Origin: Rickettsiales bacterium
GTDB lineage: Bacteria; Pseudomonadota; Alphaproteobacteria; Rs-D84
Assembly (NCBI GenBank): GCA_031260805.1
Contig: JAISKV010000001.1
Span: 84,978 to 148,977 of the forward strand
Direction: 5' to 3'
Length of the DNA stretch: 64,000 nt
Under the pieces are notes generated by a model. The model made no database searches. It was not told where the DNA came from and saw only the letters and a program-made list of their open reading frames with translations. Below are positions 42,655 through 50,481 of the stretch, piece after piece. The stretch's first letter is position 1. Each line of letters starts with the position of its first letter. Both the position numbers and the translations under genes were made by a program.

Positions 42655-43389
42655 CTACATCTTAAAATCTTCGCCCAGATAAACCTGGCGGACCATTTTG
42701 TCCGTCACGATTTCAGGCGTTGTTCCGTGCTTTAATATTTTCCCGTCGTGCAAGACATAACTGCGGTCGGTAATGCCCAGCGTTTCCCGGACATTGTGAT
42801 CCGTGATGACCACGCCCAGCCCCCGGTTCTTTAACTGCGACACCAGCGTCCGTATGTCGTTCACGGCAATCGGATCAATTCCGGCAAACGGCTCGTCCAG
42901 CAGAATGAATTTCGGATCCGTCGCCAATGCGCGCGCGATTTCGGTGCGTCGCCGCTCGCCCCCGGACAGCGCGGTCGCGGGGCTGTGCCGCAGGTGCGAT
43001 ATTGAAAATTCGTTCAGCAATTCGTCCAGTTTTCGTTCCCGCTTTTTTCGCGATGGTTCAACCACTTCCAGAATCGCCATGATGTTCTGTGCGACGGAGA
43101 GCCCTTGGAATATGGAATTTTCCTGGGGCAGGTATCCGATGCCCAACGCCGCCCGCTTGTAGAAAGGCAGCCGCGTGATGTCCTGGGAATTAAGCATTAT
43201 TTGTCCGCCGCCCGCCATGATTTGCCCGGTTATGCAATAAAAAGCGGTCGTCTTGCCGGCGCCGTTCGGCCCCAGCAGCCCGACAGATTCGCCCTGGGCC
43301 ACGGTCAGCGAGATGTCGCGCAGTATCTGCCGGCGGCCGTACGCCTTGGACAAATGATTGATGGTCAGCGTGCTGGCATTGTGTTTCAT
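42655..43389 (-). CDS. lptB: LPS export ABC transporter ATPase LptB
   Basis: 244 residues. LptB drives extraction of LPS from the inner membrane by LptFG. Walker A GPNGAGKTT (~39-47), Q-loop YLPQENSIF, signature LSGGERRR, Walker B ILLDEPFAGIDP and H-switch ITDHNV. GYLPQE.SIF and the DEPFAGIDPIAV are characteristic of LptB. It overlaps lptC by 4 nt. The usual lptA gene between them is absent. Confidence 0.93.
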   Translation of the reverse strand: MKHNASTLTINHLSKAYGRRQILRDISLTVAQGESVGLLGPNGAGKTTAFYCITGQIMAGGGQIMLNSQDITRLPFYKRAALGIGYLPQENSIFQGLSVAQNIMAILEVVEPSRKKRERKLDELLNEFSISHLRHSPATALSGGERRRTEIARALATDPKFILLDEPFAGIDPIAVNDIRTLVSQLKNRGLGVVITDHNVRETLGITDRSYVLHDGKILKHGTTPEIVTDKMVRQVYLGEDFKM

Positions 43390-43865
43390 AACTGAATCTC
43401 CATGCTGTTCGTTCTGATTTTGTCGCCGTTGCTGGAATCTATGCGGACATCGCCGACCAAGTATACTTTTTTTGTCGCGGTGTTCATTGTTCCGCCATTC
43501 GCGCGAATATTGTCTGTTATTTTTTGATTTCCGGCGACGCGGACGATGCGCGCGGTCAGTCCGACAAAATTTATAACGCTGTCGCTGTCATAATTTTTTG
43601 TCGCGGACCGGGCGCGGATATGCACAGGATTTTTGTTTTGATCCAAGCCCGAAAATTCCGCGTCAGTCATCTGGAATTGATTCTGAACAATGCTGGGCAG
43701 ATTGTCCAGCGACAGTGGCGTCCACAGCATGTTTTTAACGAAAAAAGGACTGGCGGCCAGCAGCGTGAAAAACACCAGCCCCCAGCCTGTGAAAATGAAT
43801 TGCCACAGCCGCTGCAAACGCCGGTGCCGGTTCAGGATAAGCAAAGAACGCGAACTTTTCGCCAT
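43386..43865 (-). CDS. lptC: LPS export protein LptC
   Basis: 159 residues from the ATG at 43865; a TTG at 43901 would add 12 residues. One N-terminal membrane anchor (LWQFIFTGWGLVFFTLLAAS) is followed by a periplasmic domain with the LptC-type features FQMTDAEFSGLDQNKNPVHIRARSATKN and VYLVGDVRIDSSNGDKIRTNSMEI. LptC passes LPS from LptB2FG to LptA. Coupled to lptB by overlap. The identification rests on context plus these motifs. Confidence 0.8.
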   Translation of the reverse strand: MAKSSRSLLILNRHRRLQRLWQFIFTGWGLVFFTLLAASPFFVKNMLWTPLSLDNLPSIVQNQFQMTDAEFSGLDQNKNPVHIRARSATKNYDSDSVINFVGLTARIVRVAGNQKITDNIRANGGTMNTATKKVYLVGDVRIDSSNGDKIRTNSMEIQL

Positions 43866-43911
43866 AAATCGCAGTCTAGCCCACAAAACGCTCGTTTTCA
43901 AGGATAAAGTG

Positions 43912-43990
43912 CAGATGAAAGTGGAAAGGTGAAGGTGCAGGTGAATGTGATGGCCTGCACCTTCACCTACACTTTCACTTTGCGCTTTCC
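43912..43990. repeat. Hairpin of G-rich repeats
   Basis: gtgaaggtgcagg / cctgcaccttcac inverted repeat followed by tttcact units and a TATAAT (44000 region), as in 8340-8376. Confidence 0.65.
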
Positions 43991-44027
43991 CACTTTTATG
44001 GTATAATTAGCGGTGAGAGAGCATCTG

Positions 44028-44831
44028 TTGAAAAAATATTTATTCTTGTTTCTTTATTCTTTTTTCCTTTGCGCGTCCGCGCAGGCTGCCGTCACTATCA
44101 AAAAGGCCGAAGCCGTTCAAGAGCAAAAATCCAGCGGCGGATCTGCAACCGATTTTCTGGGGACCGCAATAAACCTGGGTACCGGCATTATTGCGATGAA
44201 CAAGGATATGAAAGCGGTCAGCGCAGAATGCTATCCGACCGCGCCCGATATAACTTTTATTGAAAACACGATGAAGGAATACGCAAAAACCGGCGCGCAG
44301 GACAAATCTGGCATTTACGGGCGGCTGTCGCCGCGAACCCAATGCGTGACCAGCAATGGATATGGCGCGTATGTGGCTGAATATGGAAAAACGGCGGGCG
44401 CGCGTCCATGCTTTAATTTCTTTTCCGGATCCGGTGATAAAGATATGGTTTGGGATGGGTATCCGCGTGTGGGCACCGGGGTTATTTGTCCCAAGGGCGG
44501 CACGGATTGCGAGGCGCGCGACCAGGAAAAAATAACAGACGCGTACGAGATTTTTAATCTGATTGAATTTGGCCCCGGCGATTACAAAACCGGCGAATTG
44601 ACCCAGGCTACCAAATTGCTGGAAAAAGTGGAAGTTTGCAGCGATGCCAAAATTTCCGAAAAAAAGCGGCAAATGTGGATGGGCATGCTGAATACGACAA
44701 TATCAAATATCGGCGCGAAACAGAGCAGCGGCGATGTTATGCAAACAGTGCAGTCTGTCGTTGGCGGTGGCGGCGGTGTGAATAGTTTGGGTGGCGTTGC
44801 CAGCATGATACCGGGAATTTTTGGGAAATAA
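44028..44831 (+). CDS. Secreted hypothetical protein
   Basis: 267 residues from a TTG at 44028, chosen because GAGAGAG lies 6 nt upstream and MKKYLFLFLYSFFLCASAQA is a normal signal peptide; the GTG at 44013 is the track start. The mature part has six or so cysteines, spaced irregularly (AECYPTAPD, RTQCVTSNGYG, ARPCFNFF, GVICPKGGTDCEA), a helical middle and a Gly-rich tail (VVGGGGGVNSLGGVASMIPGIFG). No family recognised. A TATAAT lies about 30 nt upstream. Confidence 0.65.
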   Translation: MKKYLFLFLYSFFLCASAQAAVTIKKAEAVQEQKSSGGSATDFLGTAINLGTGIIAMNKDMKAVSAECYPTAPDITFIENTMKEYAKTGAQDKSGIYGRLSPRTQCVTSNGYGAYVAEYGKTAGARPCFNFFSGSGDKDMVWDGYPRVGTGVICPKGGTDCEARDQEKITDAYEIFNLIEFGPGDYKTGELTQATKLLEKVEVCSDAKISEKKRQMWMGMLNTTISNIGAKQSSGDVMQTVQSVVGGGGGVNSLGGVASMIPGIFGK

Positions 44832-44841
44832 TGTGGCGCCA

Positions 44842-44886
44842 GGTTCCCCTCCCTTGGAGGGGTGGCCGCAGGCCGGGGTGGTTTAC
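44842..44886. repeat. Half copy of repeat family C
   Basis: ttcccctcccttggaggggtgg followed by ggccggggtggtttac, matching one half of the element inside priA. Confidence 0.8.
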
Positions 44887-44998
44887 AGGGCAGTGAAAAA
44901 GTGAATAGTGAAAGTAGTGAAAAAAGTTAAATTTTGTCGTCGCGCTTTGCGCGACACATTCACTTCTTTCACTTTTTTAGTTTTTTCACTTAACTTTT

Positions 44999-45050
44999 GT
45001 AAACCACCCCGCCGCTGATGCGGCACCCCTCCATGGGAGGGGAACTGGCC
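44999..45050. repeat. Half copy of repeat family C
   Basis: gtaaaccaccccgcc..gcggcacccctccatgggaggggaact, the opposite half in inverse order. Confidence 0.8.
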
Positions 45051-45117
45051 ATGCAACTTACTAACTACCAAAAGGACGCGCAGCGTCCGTACCAACTGCC
45101 AACTACCAACTACTATC

Positions 45118-46179
45118 ATGAAAAAAATACTCTTTAATCTTACCCCTGACGAATTGACAGAATTTGTTGCTGGCATGGGCCAGCCAAAGTTTCGCGCGAA
45201 ACAAATAACCGAGTGGCTGGATCGCGGCGCGCCGGACTTTTCCGTCATGAAAAATCTGCCGGAACAATTGCGCGAACAATTGGCCGGTGTTGCCGAGACT
45301 CTGCCGCTGACCATCGCGGACCGCCTGGACAGCGCGGATGGCGAAACGACCAAGTTTTTATTGCGTCTGGCCGATGGCGAATTGATTGAATCGGTGCTGA
45401 TGCGCACGAACTATGGAAATTCCGTCTGCGTGTCGTCCCAGGTCGGCTGCGCGATGGGGTGCAGATTTTGCGCCAGCACTCTGCTGGGGCTGCGGCGAAA
45501 CCTGACAACCGCGGAAATGGCGGCCCAAGTCTTGATTGCGCAATGGACGCTGCGGGCAGGGCGGTTTGACATCGCGGCGAACGGCGACCGCAACAATGGC
45601 GATGTGTCGCATGTCGTGATTATGGGCACGGGCGAGCCTTTGCAGAATACGGAAAATTCAATAGCGTTCATGGAATTCCTGCATGAAAAATTAAATATTT
45701 CATGGCGGAAAATCACAATATCCACATGCGGATTGGTGCCGGGGATAGAGCAGTTGACGCAGTGGGGGCGGCCTGTGAATCTGGCGATTTCGCTTCACGC
45801 GCCGACAGATGAATTGCGCCGGAAAATCATGCCGATTGCGGACCGGCACACGATTGTCCAGGTTCTGGATGCCGCATTTGCAAACGCAGGCGCACACAAC
45901 CGGCAACTGATGATAGAATATATTTTACTGGGCGGATTCAATGATTCCGTCGCCCAGGCGGATGAATTGGCGGACCTGCTGCGCGGGCGCGAAGTCATGG
46001 TGAATCTGATTCCATGGAACGCGGTCGGCGAGCGGGATTGGACGGCCCCCAGCGGCAATGCGATTCATCGGTTTAACGACGCGCTGATTAAAAAGGGAAT
46101 CAACAGCCGCATCCGCCGGGAACGCGGCGCGGATATCGCATCGGCCTGCGGCCAGTTGCGCGCGCAAAGGATTTCTTGA
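45118..46179 (+). CDS. rlmN: Dual-specificity RNA methyltransferase RlmN
   Basis: 353 residues. A radical-SAM enzyme that methylates C2 of A2503 in 23S rRNA and A37 in some tRNAs. The N-terminal part has QPKFRAKQITEWLDRG. The 4Fe-4S motif is CAMGCRFC (~114-121). GTGEPLQN follows, then the methyl-carrying cysteine in DIASACGQL near the C-terminus. Together they form the complete RlmN set. No clear ribosome site precedes the ATG. Confidence 0.95.
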   Translation: MKKILFNLTPDELTEFVAGMGQPKFRAKQITEWLDRGAPDFSVMKNLPEQLREQLAGVAETLPLTIADRLDSADGETTKFLLRLADGELIESVLMRTNYGNSVCVSSQVGCAMGCRFCASTLLGLRRNLTTAEMAAQVLIAQWTLRAGRFDIAANGDRNNGDVSHVVIMGTGEPLQNTENSIAFMEFLHEKLNISWRKITISTCGLVPGIEQLTQWGRPVNLAISLHAPTDELRRKIMPIADRHTIVQVLDAAFANAGAHNRQLMIEYILLGGFNDSVAQADELADLLRGREVMVNLIPWNAVGERDWTAPSGNAIHRFNDALIKKGINSRIRRERGADIASACGQLRAQRIS

Positions 46180-46204
46180 AATTGCGGATGTTTTGCGATA
46201 GAAT
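46176..46204 (+). promoter_or_regulatory. Promoter of the YbaB gene
   Basis: TTGAAA (46176-46181), 17-nt spacer, TAGAAT (46199-46204), overlapping the rlmN stop. Confidence 0.6.
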
Positions 46205-46224
46205 CAGGCAAAAGGAGAATTATC

Positions 46225-46524
46225 ATGGAAATGAATGAATTAATGATGCGCGCGCGCGAAATGCAAACCAAAGTCGGCGAAGCCCAGGAATTGCTGGCCA
46301 GTTCATCGGTCAAGGGAATTTCCGGCGCTGGTCTGGTGATTGTGGAATTGTCTGGCAAATATGATTTGTTGAAATTAACATTGTCGCCGGAATTGCTGAA
46401 ACAGTCTTTGGTGGAAATTACGGACTTGATTTCATTGGCGTTCAAGGATGCCAAGGAAAAAGCGGACGCGCTGATTGATAAAGTGATGGGCGCCGCAACC
46501 GAAGGCATGCCGATACCGGAATAA
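46225..46524 (+). CDS. YbaB/EbfC nucleoid-associated protein
   Basis: 99 residues of the YbaB/EbfC family: an N-terminal helix MNELMMRAREMQTKVGEAQELLASSSVKG, then a beta core with GLVIVELSGKYDLLKLTLSPE and a C-terminal helix DLISLAFKDAKEKADALIDKVMG. These dimers bind DNA without strong sequence preference. AAAGGAGAA lies just upstream. It normally neighbours recR/dnaX, but here it follows rlmN. Confidence 0.9.
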   Translation: MEMNELMMRAREMQTKVGEAQELLASSSVKGISGAGLVIVELSGKYDLLKLTLSPELLKQSLVEITDLISLAFKDAKEKADALIDKVMGAATEGMPIPE

Positions 46525-46554
46525 TAAAAAACGCGCGCAGCGCGTTTTTTATAA
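46522..46554 (+). terminator. Terminator
   Basis: aaaaaacgcgc / gcgcgttttttat hairpin after the YbaB stop. Confidence 0.85.
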
Positions 46555-46837
46555 AATTATTAGTTATTAATTGTTAGTTATTATACTTTTGTTTGTGGTG
46601 GCCAGTTGGAGTGGCCGCAGCCCGGGGTGGTTTACAGGATTTAATTAAGAATTATTAATTCATAATTGTACAACTACCCCGTCCGCCTGCGGCGTCCACC
46701 CCTTCGCTAGGTGAAGGGGAATTCGTTGGCCTGCGCATTTATGATTGAAACGAAGTTGAGGCAAATCCCCTTCGCTGGCGAAGGGGTGGATTGCGCATCA
46801 GCGCAAGACGGGGTAGTGGTAAAAACAATGTAATTTT
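46555..46837. other. Repeat-filled gap
   Basis: TTATTAG/TTATTAA heptamers (46556-46583), a degenerate family C half (46602-46640) and a family B copy whose centre is inverted (46669-46821). No gene seen. Confidence 0.75.
46669..46821. repeat. Repeat family B with inverted centre
   Basis: Both arms are present, but the centre reads gcctgcgcatttatgattga then aaacgaagttgagg, the reverse complement of the usual acttcgtttcaat. Confidence 0.75.
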
Positions 46838-47137
46838 TTATTCTCTATCGCACAGGGACTGTCCGGGCTGGGGCGTATTCGCGTTCCAGTAATTCATGAC
46901 GCCGTCCCATTCCGCCCGCGTGATGCAGCCATCATTGTCCGGGTCCAAACACGCTATGTCTGCGATATATCCGTTTTTGACATCCTGATTCAGGCAGCCG
47001 TTTTTATCAAAAATATATTCAATCGGCATGTGCTCGTCGCCGGATTCATCTTGTGTGCGGATTGTCCGCATGACCAAGGCCGCAACAAATCCGATAATAA
47101 TTATAACGATAGCGAAAAAAATAATTTTCTTTTTCAT
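46838..47137 (-). CDS. Membrane-anchored EF-hand protein
   Basis: 99 residues. An N-terminal anchor (IIFFAIVIIIIGFVAALVM) is followed by one canonical EF-hand loop, DPDNDGCITRAE (DxDxDGxIxxxE), and a few cysteines (GCLNQD, ACLD, SLCDRE). The loop suggests calcium binding in the periplasm. No known family or neighbour helps further. Confidence 0.7.
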   Translation of the reverse strand: MKKKIIFFAIVIIIIGFVAALVMRTIRTQDESGDEHMPIEYIFDKNGCLNQDVKNGYIADIACLDPDNDGCITRAEWDGVMNYWNANTPQPGQSLCDRE

Positions 47138-47312
47138 GATGAATCTCTTCCTGGGGCTTGGCTGATTTCTTAAATTTTCTGCTTTGCAAAAAATTAACGA
47201 AAATTGGCGGGAGATAATTCACAAGTTCCTAACCAGTGATTTCTCCACTTTTGAGAGTTTAACACGCAAGATACAGGGGTTCAAGAAAAAACTAAATTCT
47301 TACAATTTCATA

Positions 47313-47340
47313 TTGATAAAACAATTTAATTTTGTATACT
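47313..47340 (+). promoter_or_regulatory. Promoter of the barrel protein gene
   Basis: TTGATA (47313-47318), 16-nt spacer, TATACT (47335-47340), then a 50-nt leader with AAGGAAGGGGG, a strong ribosome site. Confidence 0.7.
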
Positions 47341-47392
47341 AGAAGCAACAAAGTAAACTTTGTAAAACCAAACTAAAAGGAAGGGGGTAATT

Positions 47393-48310
47393 ATGAAAAA
47401 AATTGTAATGACTTCACTTGTCGCCGTGTTTGCCGCAAGTGCTGCGAATGCGGGGGTGGGCGTGCTGGATGCAAACTATCGCGTTGGCGCGAACCAGTTT
47501 TCGGCTGGCGTGAATTTGGAATTGTATAAAACGGGATTAGCCAGAGATAAAGACGAAGTGCAGACTTATTCAAGTTTCGGCGGCGGTTCGTTTGTGAATT
47601 GGTCTGCTGAACCGATTGCATACGGCATTACCAAAGAATTGGCGGTGTCATTGAAACCCGCAAACGGCGCATTGGGTGCGGGCGTTGATTACCGCGTTTA
47701 CAACAGCAATGCTATTGCGGTTGATGTTTTGGTTGACGGCGCTTTATCTTTGACAAAATTTATTGATAAATACAATGAGACTAAATTTCCGGTTGGTCAA
47801 AATTCTGTATCCGGCGGTCTGAAATTGTCTGGCGCACTTGATAAATTGGCGTATAAAGTCCAAGGCGCATACAAATACAATTTTGAACAAGATATTACTG
47901 TTTTTGACGATAATTATACCTTGGCCGCATCAAATGTAATTTCATTGTCCGCGCAAGTTCAATATCAAGTCGTCGATAAATGGGCGGTCGCATTATTTGG
48001 CGGATATGATATAACATCGTACCCAGGCGAAAATAAGGTTGAACTTACGGCTGTAAATGCAATTACTGGCATCTTGTCTGGCTTCGTTTTTATTAAAGAT
48101 GCTGGCAGTGCAAAAGATGTGAAATTTAATACCGGATATATTGCTTTGGGCGGAATATACACATTATCTGACAATGCGCAGATTATGCCGTATGTTTTGT
48201 ATCAACTGAATACAGATATTTATGTTGATGGCAAAAAAGAGTATCTGGGTAACAAAAAAGACTCCGATGCGTCCATCACACTCGGCGCGAAATTTGGAAT
48301 CCAGTTCTAA
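47393..48310 (+). CDS. Outer-membrane beta-barrel protein
   Basis: 305 residues. Signal peptide MKKIVMTSLVAVFAASAANA. The mature chain is a run of amphipathic strands (LDANYRVGANQFSAGVNLELYKTG, WAVALFGGYDITSY) ending in ITLGAKFGIQF, with the terminal Phe of BAM substrates. A strong promoter and ribosome site suggest high expression. A monocistronic unit with its own terminator. A porin-like family was not identified. Confidence 0.8.
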   Translation: MKKIVMTSLVAVFAASAANAGVGVLDANYRVGANQFSAGVNLELYKTGLARDKDEVQTYSSFGGGSFVNWSAEPIAYGITKELAVSLKPANGALGAGVDYRVYNSNAIAVDVLVDGALSLTKFIDKYNETKFPVGQNSVSGGLKLSGALDKLAYKVQGAYKYNFEQDITVFDDNYTLAASNVISLSAQVQYQVVDKWAVALFGGYDITSYPGENKVELTAVNAITGILSGFVFIKDAGSAKDVKFNTGYIALGGIYTLSDNAQIMPYVLYQLNTDIYVDGKKEYLGNKKDSDASITLGAKFGIQF

Positions 48311-48319
48311 ATTTCCACT

Positions 48320-48353
48320 TGTCAAAAAAATCCCGCTTTCGCGGGATTTTTTT
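48320..48353 (+). terminator. Terminator
   Basis: aaaaaaatcccgc / gcgggattttttt hairpin after the barrel gene. Confidence 0.85.
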
Positions 48354-48477
48354 TGAGAGTTCGGAACCAGAGGCAAAACGGCAATTTTTAAGAATAATAA
48401 TACTGAACAACTTCCGAACCTATCCAGCCCGTCTTCGCATGCCTATGGCATGTCAAAAGGCAATCTTCGTATAAAAT

Positions 48478-48553
48478 TGGTGGATGTTGAGGGACTCGAA
48501 CCCCCGACCTGCTGGATGTAAACCAGACGCTCTACCAACTGAGCTAAACATCC
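48478..48553 (-). tRNA. tRNA-Val (TAC)
   Basis: The minus strand reads an acceptor stem GGATGTT / AACATCC, D-arm GCTC..GAGC, anticodon loop TTTACAT (anticodon TAC), T-arm GGGGG-TTCGAGT-CCCTC, A73 and an encoded CCA. The base of the anticodon stem has one mismatch (T27-C43). Confidence 0.95.
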
Positions 48554-48566
48554 TTTGATGCACCGG

Positions 48567-48595
48567 ATTATACAATTAGCGGAATAATTTTGCAA
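48567..48595 (-). promoter_or_regulatory. tRNA-Val promoter
   Basis: On the minus strand: TTGCAA (48595-48590), 17-nt spacer, TATAAT (48572-48567). Confidence 0.75.
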
Positions 48596-48649
48596 ATTAT
48601 AATTTGTTGATATTTATTTTGCTCTGTTAAACAATTTTTACTTTATCAT

Positions 48650-48865
48650 CCCCTGTCGTCATCCCCGCCCAGTCGTCATTCCCGCGCAGGCGGGAATCCA
48701 CTGTTAGCGATAAAAGAAGTTAGGTATTATTAACAAATGAATAAGTTTTGAGTTTGTTAACAATGGATCCCCGCCTGCGCGGGGATGACGACTGGGGTGT
48801 TGTTCGGCGCGCGGGATGACGATGGGGTGGTGGTTCAGTGTGCGGGAATGACGACTGTTAAAAAA
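48650..48865. repeat. Palindromic repeats of family A type
   Basis: gtcattcccgcgcaggcgggaatcc and ggatccccgcctgcgcggggatgacgac are inverse-related hairpins about 70 nt apart, with further gatgacga pieces. They fill most of the gap between the tRNA and the gene at 48892. Confidence 0.75.
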
Positions 48866-48891
48866 GTGATAAAAAAGTATAACAGAGCGTA

Positions 48892-49695
48892 TTATTTTAC
48901 ACACGATTTATAGCCGGCCGGCCGCATGCTGATTGGCAATTTATCGTTTAGTTCGCACGCATCATTAATGATTTCTTCAATATCATCAAAAATTTTATGC
49001 ACATCTGTATAGTTTTTGGTATTCAATTTTTTGGCTGCTTCAATATCATTTACCAAACTGTCTCGTTTTAATAAAAGTTCATCTTTTATGCCTGCTTCAT
49101 CTTCATAATATTGTTTAATAACTTCATTAAAACGGTTATATGAATCGGTATTTTCATTTATTTTGGCGGATGCCTTGTCCAGATTATCATAAAGCGCGTC
49201 GGCACTGTTAAACACAATATTATAACGATCAAACAGAGAATTATTTTGCTGTTCCAGGATTTCGTTGTTCATTGCCAGAACATCGGCAGGACACAGGGCT
49301 CCATATTTGCCTAGATCAGCGTTTTTCTGTTTCAGCGCGGCACATTGCGCCACACGATTGCGGGTTGTGTTAATGTTTTTCTGCAAACCCTGCAACAACT
49401 GCCCGCCATTACGATAATTATCATAAATTATGCTATAATTTTCATTATTAAGCATATGGGTTGTGACGACCAGATTATCATAAGCCCGTATTATAATCGC
49501 GATATTATATATGTCTTTATCATTATCCCCCAAGACATCCGTGTCCTTGTATCTCTCATACGAAGCGGGTGTCGTATAACGCGAAACATCTGTTATTGTC
49601 ATATTGTTGAAATCAGAAATACTGACAGTGTCGTCGGCACGCGCAACCGGTAAAATTAAAAGATAAAAGATAAAAGATAAAAATATTTTCTTCAT
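48892..49695 (-). CDS. Secreted helical protein with heptamer-coded signal peptide
   Basis: 267 residues from the ATG at 49695. The leader MKKIFLSFIFYLLILPVARA is identical to that of the next gene upstream (50468), at DNA level too. The mature part is helical and rich in Asn/Asp/Tyr, with a central coiled-coil-like region (NTTRNRVAQCAALKQKNADLGKYGALC) and a C-terminal pair of cysteines. No family recognised. The chain is more AT-rich than the housekeeping genes. Confidence 0.65.
   Translation of the reverse strand: MKKIFLSFIFYLLILPVARADDTVSISDFNNMTITDVSRYTTPASYERYKDTDVLGDNDKDIYNIAIIIRAYDNLVVTTHMLNNENYSIIYDNYRNGGQLLQGLQKNINTTRNRVAQCAALKQKNADLGKYGALCPADVLAMNNEILEQQNNSLFDRYNIVFNSADALYDNLDKASAKINENTDSYNRFNEVIKQYYEDEAGIKDELLLKRDSLVNDIEAAKKLNTKNYTDVHKIFDDIEEIINDACELNDKLPISMRPAGYKSCVK
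49662..49682 (-). repeat. Heptanucleotide repeat (TTTTATC x3) in a signal peptide
   Basis: Three GATAAAA units on the plus strand (TTTTATC in the coding sense) encode FIFYLLI-type core residues. Confidence 0.85.
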
Positions 49696-49715
49696 AATGT
49701 TTTGTTTTGTATGAA

Positions 49716-49741
49716 TTGCGGGCGGGGCCCGCAATGACGAT
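49716..49741. repeat. Short family A palindrome fragment
   Basis: attgcgggcgggg / cccgcaatgacga hairpin between the two secreted-protein genes. Confidence 0.6.
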
Positions 49742-49760
49742 TGGCGGCGCCATGGTTTAT

Positions 49761-50468
49761 TTATGCCAGATTCAGAAAATCTTTCAATACTGCATCCGGA
49801 CGATCAATATTTTGGTTGATTTCCAGATTAGAATCAACAATCGGGGCAGCGGATTGCGCTGTATCGCCGCAGTATGCGGCCAGGTCGGGTTTTATCGTAT
49901 CTTCGCTGACGCCGTCTATTAATCCATTTGTGCAACCCAATGATTGTGAAGCAGAGTTATTTTGCAGTTCGCAATTAATCGCGCCGTGTCCGCCAACACA
50001 ATATTTGGCGAGCAATGCCCCCCCCTGATCCAAGGTGTTGGTAAATTCGGCAGACCGCTTGTTAATTTGTCCCCGTTCTGTTTCAGTCAAAGCGGCGGAT
50101 ACGGGTTGCTGTGTATTGGTCTGGACTGGTGTGTGGGCAACCGTGGTGGTGGTTGGCGTTGTGGCGACCCCTTTTTTCCGGGCATCGTACGCATTGTCAA
50201 TCTGCTTTAATTCAGCGCAGAATGTTTTATTGTTATCTTTGCCAGCGCCTTCGTTATCGCAGGTATCCTTGGTCAACAGGTCTTTTGCACCGCCGCCAAC
50301 AGTCTTGGCAGCATTGCTAATCGCGCCGCCGGCTGTTTTGGCCGCGCCGCCAAGTCCCGACATAGCCCGTTGAATCAGGTTTGGTTTTTGGGCTGGCGTG
50401 GTGTCTTCGGCACGCGCAACCGGTAAAATTAAAAGATAAAAGATAAAAGATAAAAATATTTTCTTCAT
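49761..50468 (-). CDS. Secreted protein with duplicated leader and G8 tract
   Basis: 235 residues. Signal peptide MKKIFLSFIFYLLILPVARAED, then a Gly/Ala helical segment (RAMSGLGGAAKTAGGAISNAAKTVGGGAKDLL), a Thr/Pro linker (TTPTTTTVAHTPVQTNTQQP) and a C-terminal domain with four cysteines. A run of eight G codes for GGA in the C-terminal part. No family recognised. It shares its 5' end with the downstream gene at 49695. Confidence 0.65.
   Translation of the reverse strand: MKKIFLSFIFYLLILPVARAEDTTPAQKPNLIQRAMSGLGGAAKTAGGAISNAAKTVGGGAKDLLTKDTCDNEGAGKDNNKTFCAELKQIDNAYDARKKGVATTPTTTTVAHTPVQTNTQQPVSAALTETERGQINKRSAEFTNTLDQGGALLAKYCVGGHGAINCELQNNSASQSLGCTNGLIDGVSEDTIKPDLAAYCGDTAQSAAPIVDSNLEINQNIDRPDAVLKDFLNLA
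50018..50025 (-). repeat. Poly-G (G8) tract in coding sequence
   Basis: Eight C on the plus strand within the secreted protein gene (DQGGALL). Confidence 0.85.
50435..50455 (-). repeat. Heptanucleotide repeat (TTTTATC x3) in a signal peptide
   Basis: Identical to the array at 49662-49682, inside a ~75-nt shared segment that includes the 5' untranslated bases. Confidence 0.85.
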
Positions 50469-50481
50469 AATGTTTTGTTTT

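Larger units (their letters stand above)
44832..45117. other. Repeat-filled gap before rlmN
   Basis: Two family C halves facing outward (44842-44886 and 44999-45050) enclose gtgaaaa/agtgaat heptamers and their inverse. caactacc repeats follow (45056-45113). No gene seen. Confidence 0.8.
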
